NCBI GenBank assembly: GCA_949358305.1
Contig: OX442322.1
Location: 10,230,001 to 10,294,000 of the forward strand
DNA: 64,000 nucleotides
DNA from: Strigamia acuminata
Taxonomy: Eukaryota; Arthropoda; Chilopoda; Geophilomorpha; Linotaeniidae
Direction: 5' to 3'
The position numbers and the translations under genes are program-made. The notes under the pieces are model-generated. The model made no database searches. It saw only the letters and a program-made list of their open reading frames with translations, and was not told where the DNA came from. Below, piece after piece: positions 34,275 through 44,320 of the stretch (its first letter is position 1; every line of letters starts with the position of its first letter).

Positions 34275-35055
34275 ACTGTGTACGGACAGCTTTGACCGGA
34301 TGCAATTCCGTAACCTGTTTCATATCCCTTATGGACTTGACCAATGCCACTCTCTGGGCTTCATCGTCCCCGTAGGAACGTTCCAACTCTTCTCTTGCCA
34401 AATTGTAATTACCGTCCACTAACGGAAATGCAGAGATCAGCATGGCAGCTTCTCCCGTGCACAGCGACTGCAAGTATTGCAACTTCTCAATTTCTGATAA
34501 ATCAGGGTTGCTGTGAACAGCAGAATCAAAGCTGCTTAGGAAGGGACGAAATGTCGTCACATCTCCATTGAATTTCCGCATTTCCAACTTAGGAAGCTTT
34601 GCATTATTATGCCTTCTTGTCGATTGCGACAAGGTCTGGTTCAAAATCGAACTCTGAGACGTACTGGTCGTCAACGCTGAAGCATTTGCTGGATTTGCTG
34701 ACCAATGCGTCACGAACTTCTTGGACATTCGGGTTCTGTGCTTAAGAACTGAAATCGGTGTCTCTAACTCTTCGATTTCCCTTAGATTTGCCAAGTACTG
34801 ATCTCTTGTCAGGTTGGGCTGCATCGTGTTCAGGTCGTTTATCATTCTCATCATCTGTTCATCTGCAGCCATTTCTACAGCTTCCAGCTCGCCAGTATCT
34901 TTTAGTGTCAAGGACCTTCTCAAAAGCGCGTCCAAAGAGATCCCCAAAGTCGTGAACCTCCCAGACAACACGTCCATTTCTTCCGGCGGTTGTTGCTCAA
35001 CCGTTGTTGGCGTTGTTCTCCCTGAACCTGACCTTGATCCACCTCCTGTAGCCAT
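34275..35055 (-). pseudogene. Element H2 Gag fragment (N-terminal 260 residues)
   Basis: ATG at 35055 after an acceptor-like CCATTCCAG. Contains the N-terminal helical part (GELEAVEMAADEQM, RDQYLANLREIEELE) and the DUF1759-type core (LPKLEMRKFNGDVTTFR, EKLQYLQSLCTGEAAML, RSYGDDEAQRVALVKSIRD). Broken at 34275 by H1; the remainder is outside the window. Closest in wording to the Gag of element B. Confidence 0.9.
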
Positions 35056-35563
35056 GTCAAACCTGGAATGGCAGAAAGTGAAGACAATCAGTCAGTCAAA
35101 AACCAAAGACACACAACTCTAAACACAGGTGATATTTGGACAAACAATGACCAAATACACTAACTGCTCAACTAAACCGCTAGTGATCTGAATGATATAC
35201 AGACAGACTCACTGTAAACTCTATGCTACTAAAGATCTGAGTGGCGCAACACCCAGTCTCTAATTCCTATAGTAGACTAATTCCTGTTAACTGCTAAACT
35301 CTCTAAATTCCTAAGGATTTGAGTGATGCAACACCCAAAAACTCTAAGCTGTCAAGCAGACTCTTTTAACTACTAGGCTATCTAAATCTCCCCTGCCTAA
35401 GCAGTTATAGTGGAGAAAAACTTAAACTTTAACTTAAACACGAAAATGCACACTTCCCCTCCCCCCAGAAGGGACACACCAAAAAACCCAAAAAACGGCC
35501 CACCAAAAAACACTTTAAAAACTAAAACTGTTCTTCTTCTTTCAGGCTGTAGCTGTTCAACTT

Positions 35564-35578
35564 GCACATTGCGTTGTG
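35564..35578 (-). promoter_or_regulatory. H2 leader motif resembling the complement of the tRNA-His anticodon arm
   Basis: Plus strand GCACATTGCGTTGTG, one base different from the LARD version, 220 bp from the LTR. Confidence 0.58.
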
Positions 35579-35762
35579 TTTGACTTGGCAGACTCAGGAC
35601 GTCAATGGCCGCTCTCACGTGACTCTCTGGCGTGCGCACTTGATGCCGGTCGCTCACGGAACCAGCCGTACAAACAAACCAACTGGCACGCACCAAACCA
35701 CTTGAATCACTTGCTGAACGTCCGAATGACCTCTTTTTCATGCGCGCTGTACACACGCGCAT

Positions 35763-35785
35763 GAAATCCTGGTATCACGGTACCA
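35763..35785 (-). other. H2 primer binding site, tRNA-His-like
   Basis: Minus strand TGGTACCGTGATACCAGGAT then TTC. Good fit to the tRNA-His acceptor and T arm apart from A for G at position five and a two-base insertion. Confidence 0.65.
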
Positions 35786-35798
35786 AAAAACAGCTCCC

Positions 35799-36508
35799 TG
35801 TAGCAAACAACCTTGGATCTCACAGGAAAAAACTGGCGAATTGGTCACCAAACTCTGGAAACCGCCCGAGACTGTATAGTGGTTGAAGAGACAAGTTGAA
35901 ATCCTCTCTCTGAGCATAAGCCTAACTTGAAGAAGTGTTAGGCCTGACTGCATGAAACTAGGCCTGACTGCATTTAGATAAAGTGATTGGCAAAACCTCT
36001 TTAGCTGCTGGGTAGAAATTCCGGGCTCCCAGGGAGGAGGAGAGCAGGCAAAGCTCTCTACTCACAAGCCATCATGTTTATTGAAGTAAAAGAAACCCAG
36101 GAATAAATTATCCAAAGAAGGAGGAAAAATATCAACTGGATTTAATACTTAACAACTGATAACAACTGTTGCTTCTTTAGCAACCTACTCTTAACAACTG
36201 GTCACCTGATTACAATAAATGTCAGTGACCAAACAATACAGATTTGAATAATAACAATAGTGCCAACAAGGTTTCCGTATTTCTACAACAGATGTCAAAC
36301 TTAACATAAGTAAAGGCAAAACTTAACCTAACACCTTGATAACATTATGACCTGTGCAAACAGCACTTCACTTAAACTTAACAGATAATTCAAAGGCTAA
36401 AACTAACATTAGTTACACTCAAAACACAATGCTTAGCCCAAACCCAATCACCACCAACAGAGGGCGCAACGTGTCACAGTTTTAACCCCTTAACAACCAT
36501 GCAATAAC
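35799..36508 (-). repeat. H2 5' LTR, downstream part
   Basis: Ends (minus strand) at 35799 with GGTTGTTTGCTACA. Matches H1 in reverse between about 33560 and 34274. Confidence 0.87.
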
Positions 36509-37866
36509 TGTTTCTGGCAAGGTCGCAGGCGACAACCAGGCCAGAAGGAGGGGCGGCAATACTTGACTGCTGCTTGGCTAAAATTGATACACAGAAGTTG
36601 GCCAAAGACTTGAAGAAATGCAAACACTGGACTTGAACTTGCTGCTTCACATGATGATCTGCCACTGGTGAGTTCAAGGAGGAGGAAGGAGGATTTTTCT
36701 ACTCACTGCACATTGCTTTCTGGTTGTATAGAGAAATGAGACTTGGAGAGAAATAAAAAGCAACCATTTTATTCTCTAAATTCTTAACAACACTACTACA
36801 ATTGAATCACGAGGATATTACAAAGAAGTCACACTTTAACAATAATAAGAAACAACAAGTGTAACTATCTCCACATTGTATAAGGACACTTGCACTTAAA
36901 GTTACAGAGGTCTCTAAGTGCTTGTAAAGAGAAATAAGTACTGCTGGCACAACAAAACTACCGTAGAAGTTAATAGTTGAAAACACATAAGCCTAACAGC
37001 AAGTATTTGACATTAAATGCAAAAGTATACATTAACAACAGTCTCTAACCACAATGCTCGTTGAGAACTAAATTATTCACTCTAAAACACACTGAACAAC
37101 TCATAAAATAGAGAAAAGAATAAGTAAAGACATTTTAGACCAATGAGCTGGCAACTTTACAGTAAGTGCAGAAGTTAAGTTATAAATCAACACAGATAAA
37201 TCTTAAACTTAACACTTTTACATTGCATAATAATTAAGTGATTAATTATTAATCAGAACCCACAAAAACTCTTTGGGATTAAACATTTTCTCCTCTCTTT
37301 ACAGATACAAGTAGACCACTCCCACAGTAATGGCCGACAATGTAAACAGAGATCACTTGCAGGAAGATAGAAAGGCTTGAAATTAGCTCACTAGACAGGC
37401 TACACACAATCTAAGTTAACAAAACGCTTAATTGGTTAGTAATATACAGAAAACAAACAGAAATTGATTGAAACAGCTTAAAACTGATAATAACATACAT
37501 TTCTCATTCTAGTACCCTTTTGCTGTCTGAGAGCATCATTACACCTTGTCACTACATTGACAATAGTGGACTGGAAACAGGAAAACACTTGGAAACATCA
37601 AAACATGCATAACACAGGTAAACAAGATAGAAAATAAATTCTAAGTGGATAAATAACTAATGTAAAAACTCTTTTCTTCCCAGATTTATCCGGTCAGATC
37701 AACCAGTACTGAGAAATTCACTCAAACTAACTCAAAGAAGACTTATATTCAAATAAGTGTCTAATTAAATTCCCAATCTAAGATAAATATTAAAAACCCT
37801 TTTTAATAATTCCAGATGACTAATTTTTAAGACGTTTAGCAGCTTTCCTTTATGTTGCTAGCAACA
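36509..37866 (-). repeat. I 3' LTR
   Basis: Minus strand starts at 37866 with palindrome TGTTGCTAGCAACA and ends CCAGAAACA at 36509. The sense strand just before it reads TTTCTTTTCGCCGGCAATCTA, again pyrimidine-rich plus CCGGCAA. Confidence 0.93.
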
Positions 37867-37901
37867 TAGATTGCCGGCGAAAAGAAAGTGCGAACAACCC
37901 A

Positions 37902-40900
37902 TCATTTAGTTCGATTACTTCTGGTCTTTGATGATAATATTTGGGAGACCTCTTTCACCTTTTCGTATTCCACTCTGGGTGGCATGATTCTTTGACGGAT
38001 CAAATTTGGTATCCACGGAGGTATTCTTCGGTTGACAATCATACAACTAAGTCGAATAATTCCGTTGATGATTTTCCTTTTCGTCTCTAGGGACTTCATG
38101 GGCTTTGAGAAACATACTCGACAGGTTGGTTTGTATTTGTCGATCCCTCCTATCATCTTGACTCGGGTTTCGTGCGAAATTCGTCTTGAAAATTCAGCTT
38201 TATCTCCGCAAAAATAACATTTTGCTTGTAGTTTCACAACAGACTCGGCTAGTGGAACTAACTCGGATATCTGATCAAATGGCTTCCTCTTGAAGTCGAC
38301 GTCTAATGCGGCGACTATTACCTTTTTCTTTTGCTCAGCCATTTCATTTGAAAAAGTAAAAATGTCGGGAAAAAACTGTCCTTCGTCAATTCCGATTGTC
38401 TTCACTAATTTCGTTTTTTCCACAGCATTGGTTAGGCTACTGGTCGCGATTGCTTCTCGTCGATGACCGTCGTGGGTCACGACTTCGGTTTTACTGTAAC
38501 GATCGTCATTGGAGTGTTTAATTAGCAGGGACGACGTCTTCTCTTCCTTTTCTAAAAGCTTCAATAACTTGGTCGTTTTCCCCGCATACATTGGACCAAT
38601 GATGAGATGAATTCCCTTTTGATTGGTTGACAAATCAATTTTCTTTTTCCAGAAATTCAGAATCACGTTTCCACTCCATCTCACGATTGCACACAATTTG
38701 GGTAAACTGGGCACTTGGTTTGTAAGTAATTCGACGTTCTTTCTCCCTGACTCTAACTGATTTCGCCCTCGTAATTCCGGCTTCATGTCCGAGCTTGGAG
38801 TTCTGTTGACCAATCCTCCATCCTTGAACGACTTTTTCGTTTTTTGGAGGGTGGTGTCCAGTTCCTCTTTCTCCAGACCACTGGAGAGGCTCGCGGCAAA
38901 ACAAGAAGGTGTGACGTCTGTCTGTTTATTCACACCGGGTTCGCCATTCATGTTGGGCAGTGATTTCGGAATTAATTGGACTATTTTGTTTTCGTCATTT
39001 TCAGGTTGATTTGAGATCACTTCTTCTTTGGACTCGACCGCCATGCAAGAAATGTTGCACGCTGCCATGTTTTCTTCAAGCGGGTTGTTTGGTTTCAGTC
39101 GACCGTTTAGAATCCACCCAAAAATTGTCTCCATTAATCCCAACTCGTCGTTGATTTTTCGGCTTCCACCTTGACAAATCTTCCACCATGCGTTGCTTCC
39201 TAATAAGACGTCAATGTCTTCCGATTCTGACGGATGTATCTCAGCCATCTCAAGTCCGAGTGATTGGACTTGCTTTATGGCTTCTGCTCCAATTATCCCT
39301 TTGACTTTCGGGAGTGTGTCGGTTTCTAATGCAAGGATTGATGTCTTTTTTGTTCCGTGTCTTGATTGTAGTTCGAATCTAAAGACATCATGTGTCGTCG
39401 GAACTGGCTTTTTGTTGAGCAGACACTGTGTCATCGTGTGTAGTGTCTCGATCTTTTGCATCCGGAATTTATTTACTAGTCTCTTCGTGACGTAGGAGCG
39501 ATGGCTTCCTGGATCTAGTAATCCGCGGACGGGGTACATGTCTCCATTTTTCTTCACAAAAAGAGCAGTGAAGACCATCAGTTGAATCTCCACCGACTCG
39601 GTAAGCGATACATTAGTAGACACGTTTTCTTCTTTCGGTGTAATCGCTTTTTCTTTTTTGTTTTTGTTGCAGATCGATGTGTGATGTCTTCCACCACACA
39701 AGCGACAACAAAACTTCACGGTACATTCTTTGGCTGTGTGGTTATATCTCAAGCAGTTGAAACAAAGTCGTTTCTTCTTCACTATTTCGATCCTCGCTGG
39801 TACATCGAGATCCGCATCACAATTTGCGTGTGCGTGATCACCATCACAATAAGCGCAGGCGGGTTTGCGGTTTGGATTTGACTTGGAATTCATACTCAAT
39901 TTTCCATTCTCGGAAGTCACGAATGAGGACATGGTTCCAGTTGGTCTTTCTCTTGTTTCCTTTGAAGTTTTCTCAAATTTTTCTGACTTCTTCAGATGAG
40001 CGCGCTTAAGGAGAACGCTTTCTTCCGACAATTCAGCCAGTTGTATCTCGGTTGCTACGAAGTCCAGAAAAACGTTAACATCATCAACTTTTCCTTGATG
40101 CTTTCGGTAAAAACGTTGGGAGATCTCCGGTGGAAATTTTCTAAGTAGTTCTGGAATAAGGTACGTTCCAGTAGTGTCAACTGACACAGACAGTTGCGCC
40201 ATGGTCCGGACAGCAGATGCCAATGACGTGAATAGAGCTTTAAGTGGCTCGATTGGGTAGAGATCGAAAACGGGTTTCGACTCCCTAATCATCTTTGAAA
40301 TCGCATTTCTCTGCGTGTTTTCAGATCCGAATAGACTCTCTAATGTATTTTTCGCTAATGGGTAGGCGTCATCAGTTATTGGGTACGACTTGATTGCGGA
40401 TTCTGCAGCCCCAGTGCAGCATGATCTCAGATATATAAGCTTTTCCACGTTCGAAAGCTCCGTGTTCTGATCAACTGCTGATTCGAATAAATTCGCAAAG
40501 CCTCTATATTCAGTTGCATCGCCACTAAATTTGGCAATGTCGGTTTTCGGCAATCTCGTGTTTCTCCTAGCTAAAGCGGAAGTCTGGTTTAAACTGGAAT
40601 TCTGTCCCGGATGGGAACCAAATTGCCCTGCCATTTTTCCAGACACTTTTGCTCTTTGTTTCAATAAATTAACTCTGGTTCTAATGTCTTCAATTCGTTG
40701 AAGCCCCGCTAAATAGTCCTCTCTTTTTGACTCGTTTTTAAGATCTTTCAATTCATCGGCGAGATCACTCAATTGCTGGTCAACCGTTATTTGCATGGCT
40801 TCCAGCTCTCCTCCGTCTAGAATGTTGACTGAAGATCCCAGCAGATCCTCGGCTCCTTGAGCCTTTGCTTTCCAAATGACCTCCTTTTTCTCGAGATCAG

Positions 40901-40919
40901 CAGCGGATAATGTAGCCAT
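37902..40919 (-). CDS. Gag-protease-thymidine kinase fusion protein of element I (1005 aa)
   Basis: ATG at 40919 (an in-frame GTG three codons earlier is not needed). Order: Gag N-terminal helices and DUF1759-type core (about 1-300; LPKTDIAKFSGDATEYR, EKLIYLRSCCTGAAES, YLIPELLRKFPPEI). Knuckles follow: CAYCDGDHAHANC (355), CFNCLRYNHTAKEC (386) and CRLCGGRHHTSIC. Then an A17-type protease region with GLLDPGSHRSYV (Asp 469), DVLLGSNAWWK and FGWILNG, and a low-conservation linker (about 620-765). A type II thymidine kinase domain occupies about 770-940, and a basic tail ends the protein. The tail segment IINGIIRLSCMIVNRR resembles the DUF5641 end of BEL Pol (GLIRIV in element B), suggesting that RT, RNase H and integrase were replaced between protease and the Pol end. 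The frame is uninterrupted and shares gene structure with B and D, so this is one fused gene, not a neighbouring host gene. The expected reaction is ATP-dependent phosphorylation of thymidine to dTMP; activity and processing from the polyprotein are inference. Confidence 0.95.
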   Translation of the reverse strand: MATLSAADLEKKEVIWKAKAQGAEDLLGSSVNILDGGELEAMQITVDQQLSDLADELKDLKNESKREDYLAGLQRIEDIRTRVNLLKQRAKVSGKMAGQFGSHPGQNSSLNQTSALARRNTRLPKTDIAKFSGDATEYRGFANLFESAVDQNTELSNVEKLIYLRSCCTGAAESAIKSYPITDDAYPLAKNTLESLFGSENTQRNAISKMIRESKPVFDLYPIEPLKALFTSLASAVRTMAQLSVSVDTTGTYLIPELLRKFPPEISQRFYRKHQGKVDDVNVFLDFVATEIQLAELSEESVLLKRAHLKKSEKFEKTSKETRERPTGTMSSFVTSENGKLSMNSKSNPNRKPACAYCDGDHAHANCDADLDVPARIEIVKKKRLCFNCLRYNHTAKECTVKFCCRLCGGRHHTSICNKNKKEKAITPKEENVSTNVSLTESVEIQLMVFTALFVKKNGDMYPVRGLLDPGSHRSYVTKRLVNKFRMQKIETLHTMTQCLLNKKPVPTTHDVFRFELQSRHGTKKTSILALETDTLPKVKGIIGAEAIKQVQSLGLEMAEIHPSESEDIDVLLGSNAWWKICQGGSRKINDELGLMETIFGWILNGRLKPNNPLEENMAACNISCMAVESKEEVISNQPENDENKIVQLIPKSLPNMNGEPGVNKQTDVTPSCFAASLSSGLEKEELDTTLQKTKKSFKDGGLVNRTPSSDMKPELRGRNQLESGRKNVELLTNQVPSLPKLCAIVRWSGNVILNFWKKKIDLSTNQKGIHLIIGPMYAGKTTKLLKLLEKEEKTSSLLIKHSNDDRYSKTEVVTHDGHRREAIATSSLTNAVEKTKLVKTIGIDEGQFFPDIFTFSNEMAEQKKKVIVAALDVDFKRKPFDQISELVPLAESVVKLQAKCYFCGDKAEFSRRISHETRVKMIGGIDKYKPTCRVCFSKPMKSLETKRKIINGIIRLSCMIVNRRIPPWIPNLIRQRIMPPRVEYEKVKEVSQILSSKTRSNRTK
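38100..38612 (-). other. Thymidine kinase (TK1-type) domain inside the element I protein
   Basis: Walker A GPMYAGKTTKLL begins at residue 775. THDGH follows, then the catalytic-type motif IGIDEGQFFPDI (Glu 846), VIVAALDVDFKRKPF, LVPLAESVVKL, and two Cys pairs CYFC (901-904) and CRVC (933-936) for the structural zinc. The substrate-lasso segment MIGGIDKYKP lies between the pairs. All landmarks of the family are present, and the AALD/RKPF and IGGIDKY forms are those of animal TK1 rather than bacterial enzymes. The length of about 170 residues fits the family core. Confidence 0.95.
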
Positions 40920-41457
40920 AATACGCACCGAGAAATTGAGAATTCAAGGATCAGTTCAGGATTCAAAATCAACTTAACTGACTAAATTGGTTAACAAGAA
41001 ATTGTCTAATTCTTTTACACTCTAGGATTTACTGAACACACAAAAACAGGATGGATATACACAAGCTGTTAACAGGATTGAAACACACGAGATGTTAACA
41101 GGATTGGCACACACGAGATGTTAACAGGATTGGCAAAATAACCCCCAAAATTCAATAATTAAAGGTAATTGAAAATTCTCTTATTTTTACAATTGAGTTT
41201 CTGACTAGATACTCGTTTTAATTGGTATACCAACACTAAAGCTTGGTATTATTCACTAATTCACTGGATATTCTCTAAATTCCACAAACTGGAATCGAGA
41301 ATTTATTCAAATGGTTAAGACTTAAACTTCTTCTCCCCCCAACTACACCAGTTTCTAATCAAAAACTCCTTTGAAATGATTACAGCAGCAAATTCGGATA
41401 TTATTCTATTTAAATAATAATTCTTAATAATTATTTCTTCAAATCTTCTTGTAGGAT

Positions 41458-41472
41458 GTATATTGCGTTGTG
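41458..41472 (-). promoter_or_regulatory. I leader motif resembling the complement of the tRNA-His anticodon arm
   Basis: Plus strand GTATATTGCGTTGTG, one base different from the LARD version, 292 bp from the LTR. Confidence 0.58.
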
Positions 41473-41739
41473 TTTGGAATTGATTGTCGTGCAGGATCGC
41501 TCGTACTCTCGAAGCCTTGCTTGATCCAAGTTGAAAAACATCTTGACCATCTTGACAATTTGAGAATCCAACTTGAAAAACCCACTTTTTTGCCTGTGAA
41601 AGGCGGACGAGAGCATACACTTCACTGTAGTGGCACAGCTTCAATGGCACTTTACACATAAAAGCTTTGCACAGCTTGAGAACAAAACCCACTGATGAAT
41701 TTTGCAGCACACATGAAGGTCCACTGAGATAACTGGAAG

Positions 41740-41761
41740 AAATCCTTGGTTCACGGTACCA
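41740..41761 (-). other. I primer binding site, tRNA-His-like
   Basis: Minus strand TGGTACCGTGAACCAAGGAT then TT, three bases after the LTR. Very close to that of H2. Confidence 0.65.
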
Positions 41762-41764
41762 AAT

Positions 41765-43113
41765 TGTTTCTGGCAAGGTCGCAGGCGACAACCAGGCCAG
41801 AAGGAGGGGCGGCAATACTTGACTGCTGCTTGGCTAAAATTGATACACAGAAGTTGGCCAAAGACTTGAAGAAATGCAAACACTGGACTTGAACTTGCTG
41901 CTTCACATGATGATCTGCCACTGGTGAGTTCAAGGAGGAGGAAGGAGGATTTTTCTACTCACTGCACATTGCTTTCTGGTTGTATAGAGAAATGAGACTT
42001 GGAGAGAAATAAAAAGCAACCATTTTATTCTCTAAATTCTTAACAACACTACTACAATTGAATCACGAGGATATTACAAAGAAGTCACACTTTAACAATA
42101 ATAAGAAACAACAAGTGTAACTATCTCCACATTGTATAAGGACACTTGCACTTAAAGTTACAGAGGTCTCTAAGTGCTTGTAAAGAGAAATAAGTACTGC
42201 TGGCACAACAAAACTACCGTAGAAGTTAATAGTTGAAAACACATAAGCCTAACAGCAAGTATTTGACATTAAATGCAAAAGTATACATTAACAACAGTCT
42301 CTAACCACAATGCTCGTTGAGAACTAAATTATTCACTCTAAAACACACTGAACAACTCATAAAATAGAGAAAAGAATAAGTAAAGACATTTTAGACCAAT
42401 GAGCTGGCAACTTTACAGTAAGTGCAGAAGTTAAGTTATAAATCAACACAGATAAATCTTAAACTTAACACTTTTACATTGCATAATAATTAAGTGATTA
42501 ATTATTAATCAGAACCCACAAAAACTCTTTGGGATTAAACATTTTCTCCTCTCTTTACAGATACAAGTAGACCACTCCCACAGTAATGGCCGACAGAGAT
42601 CACTTGCAGGAAGATAGAAAGGCTTGAAATTAGCTCACTAGACAGGCTACACACAATCTAAGTTAACAAAACGCTTAATTGGTTAGTAATATACAGAAAA
42701 CAAACAGAAATTGATTGAAACAGCTTAAAACTGATAATAACATACATTTCTCATTCTAGTACCCTTTTGCTGTCTGAGAGCATCATTACACCTTGTCACT
42801 ACATTGACAATAGTGGACTGGAAACAGGAAAACACTTGGAAACATCAAAACATGCATAACACAGGTAAACAAGATAGAAAATAAATTCTAAGTGGATAAA
42901 TAACTAATGTAAAAACTCTTTTCTTCCCAGATTTATCCGGTCAGATCAACCAGTACTGAGAAATTCACTCAAACTAACTCAAAGAAGACTTATATTCAAA
43001 TAAGTGTCTAATTAAATTCCCAATCTAAGATAAATATTAAAAACCCTTTTTAATAATTCCAGATGACTAATTTTTAAGACGTTTAGCAGCTTTCCTTTAT
43101 GTTGCTAGCAACA
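41765..43113 (-). repeat. I 5' LTR
   Basis: 1349 bp. Lacks nine bases present in the left copy; otherwise the same throughout the parts compared. Confidence 0.93.
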
Positions 43114-43979
43114 TAGAAAAGGTAAAAGCTTAGATTAATAACAACTAATATTGGTAAATATACAAACAATAACTAGTATATATTCCCTACGTCCAGGTTC
43201 CAATAAAACCCCAAAAGAAACAATAACAGGGCACCAGTGCAGCACCAAATCTAAGATGGCGACCATGCAACTGCCAAAATGACGTGAATGGAGCCAGACA
43301 AGGTCGCGAGCGACTCACAGGCCTTCTCAACGATGGATCTGCGTCCTAGAACGGTTAGTACAGCTTTCCCAGTGCTTGGACATTGAAACCCGACCGATTC
43401 AACTCATTTGCAGGACCCATACGACCACGAGAGGCGTCGCAAGGCGTGCGCTCACGCCCGACGCTCGCAAACGCTCACAAACGATGTCCAACGTCCATCC
43501 AGCGACCCAAGACACCTGTGGACTACCTTAAACACCAATACAAGTTAGTATAAATTAAATTACCAGTGAAACAAGCACTAAAACTGCAATTGTGCTTATT
43601 TCAAGTTCTCCCGTTTCCCAGCTCACTTATGCTATGGCGGCCATCTTGCCGATGCACGCCTATCTCTCTCACAAGTGAACTGGAAACAGGAGAAAACTTA
43701 TAAATACTAGAAATAACACAAACAAGTGAAAAAGACACATAAAACAATGCCAAAAGACTAAAAACACAACTTTCAAACATTCCAGGTGTGGCAGGCGAAG
43801 TGACAACCCCCTTGAACTTCCAGGATCGTGACAACAAGGCAACAAACCAACTGGACATGTCAGATATGAGTTGCAAATCTATTCAAACTTGACAACAAAA
43901 TTAAAAAGCCTTTTCTCTCTTTCTGAAGATAAACAACGTGAAATCTTCAGATCTTTTTGTTGCGTTCTTGCTCGCAACA
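43114..43979 (-). repeat. H2 5' LTR, upstream part
   Basis: Minus strand starts at 43979 with TGTTGCGAGCAAGAACGCAACA-type head (7-bp stem, 8-base loop). From about 43540 down to 43120 it matches H1 in reverse, and element I interrupts at 43113. Confidence 0.86.
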
Positions 43980-44320
43980 CCGACAAATAGCGGTATGGTG
44001 ACGACCACCGCACGACCGGCAGGCAAAACGACTTGGACACTGCTTGAATGAGTGACCGCTGCGAAGACAGTTGAAACAGAGCCTGTCACGGCGAACTATT
44101 TCAGTTCTTGCCTCTACCTCTACAACCTTTGTACAATCTTGAGCCAAATGATCAGCCTTACAGAACGGACAAGCGGGCTTGGTTGGCCCCTGTCTTGGAC
44201 TTAACGGCCCTTTCGGACTCTGAGCAGCGACCAAAGACGCCATGGCACCTTTACGCTCTTTCTCAGACCGGTCAGCCTTTTCGGAAACCTGCTTCAAGGA
44301 CGGCAGGTGTGTGAACCCGA
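43980..44320 (-). pseudogene. Element J Gag fragment with three zinc knuckles
   Basis: Open frame between two insertions: H2 on its left, K on its right. Contains a lysine/serine-rich linker and knuckles CPFCKADHLAQDC, CFNCLRSGHSFKQC and CRSCGGRHHTAIC, i.e. the BEL/Pao Gag C-terminus. Wording differs from B, D and I, so it is another family or lineage. Both ends are truncated by insertion; it is the oldest layer visible in the window. Confidence 0.88.

Larger units (their letters stand above)
35056..35798 (-). other. H2 leader (untranslated)
   Basis: 743 bp between Gag start and the LTR with the primer site and tRNA-His-like motif. No other feature recognised. Confidence 0.7.
40920..41764 (-). 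other. I leader (untranslated)
   Basis: 845 bp from LTR to start codon with primer site and tRNA-His-like motif. A short tandem GATGTTAACAGGATTG-like unit repeats two to three times at about 41065-41130. Confidence 0.7.
36509..43113 (-). mobile_element. Element I: BEL/Pao-derived element carrying a thymidine kinase
   Basis: 6605 bp, minus strand. LTRs at 36509-37866 (3', 1358 bp) and 41765-43113 (5', 1349 bp). They differ by a 9-bp indel near 37339 (extra bases in the left copy) and otherwise look the same, so the insertion is recent. It sits in the H2 LTR. Flanks are TAAC (36505-36508) and TAGA (43114-43117), not an exact duplication. It encodes one 1005-residue protein of Gag, protease and thymidine kinase and has no RT or integrase, so it must depend on another element. 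Confidence 0.93.
34275..43979 (-). mobile_element. Element H2: BEL/Pao retrotransposon, 5' part, interrupted by I
   Basis: Minus-strand element: 5' LTR (43114-43979 and 35799-36508, 1576 bp in total, split by element I), leader, Gag start. Its right end abuts the Gag fragment J, so it inserted into J. Its Gag is cut by H1. Confidence 0.87.

Noticed and set aside
38100-38612. The thymidine kinase as a host gene or exon
   Set aside because: It is in one frame with Gag and protease, without introns, inside near-identical LTRs and followed at once by the 3' LTR, so it belongs to the element.
41060-41140. Short GATGTTAACAGGATTG-type tandem repeat in the I leader as a CRISPR-like array
   Set aside because: Only two to three imperfect units in an animal retrotransposon leader; an ordinary tandem duplication.
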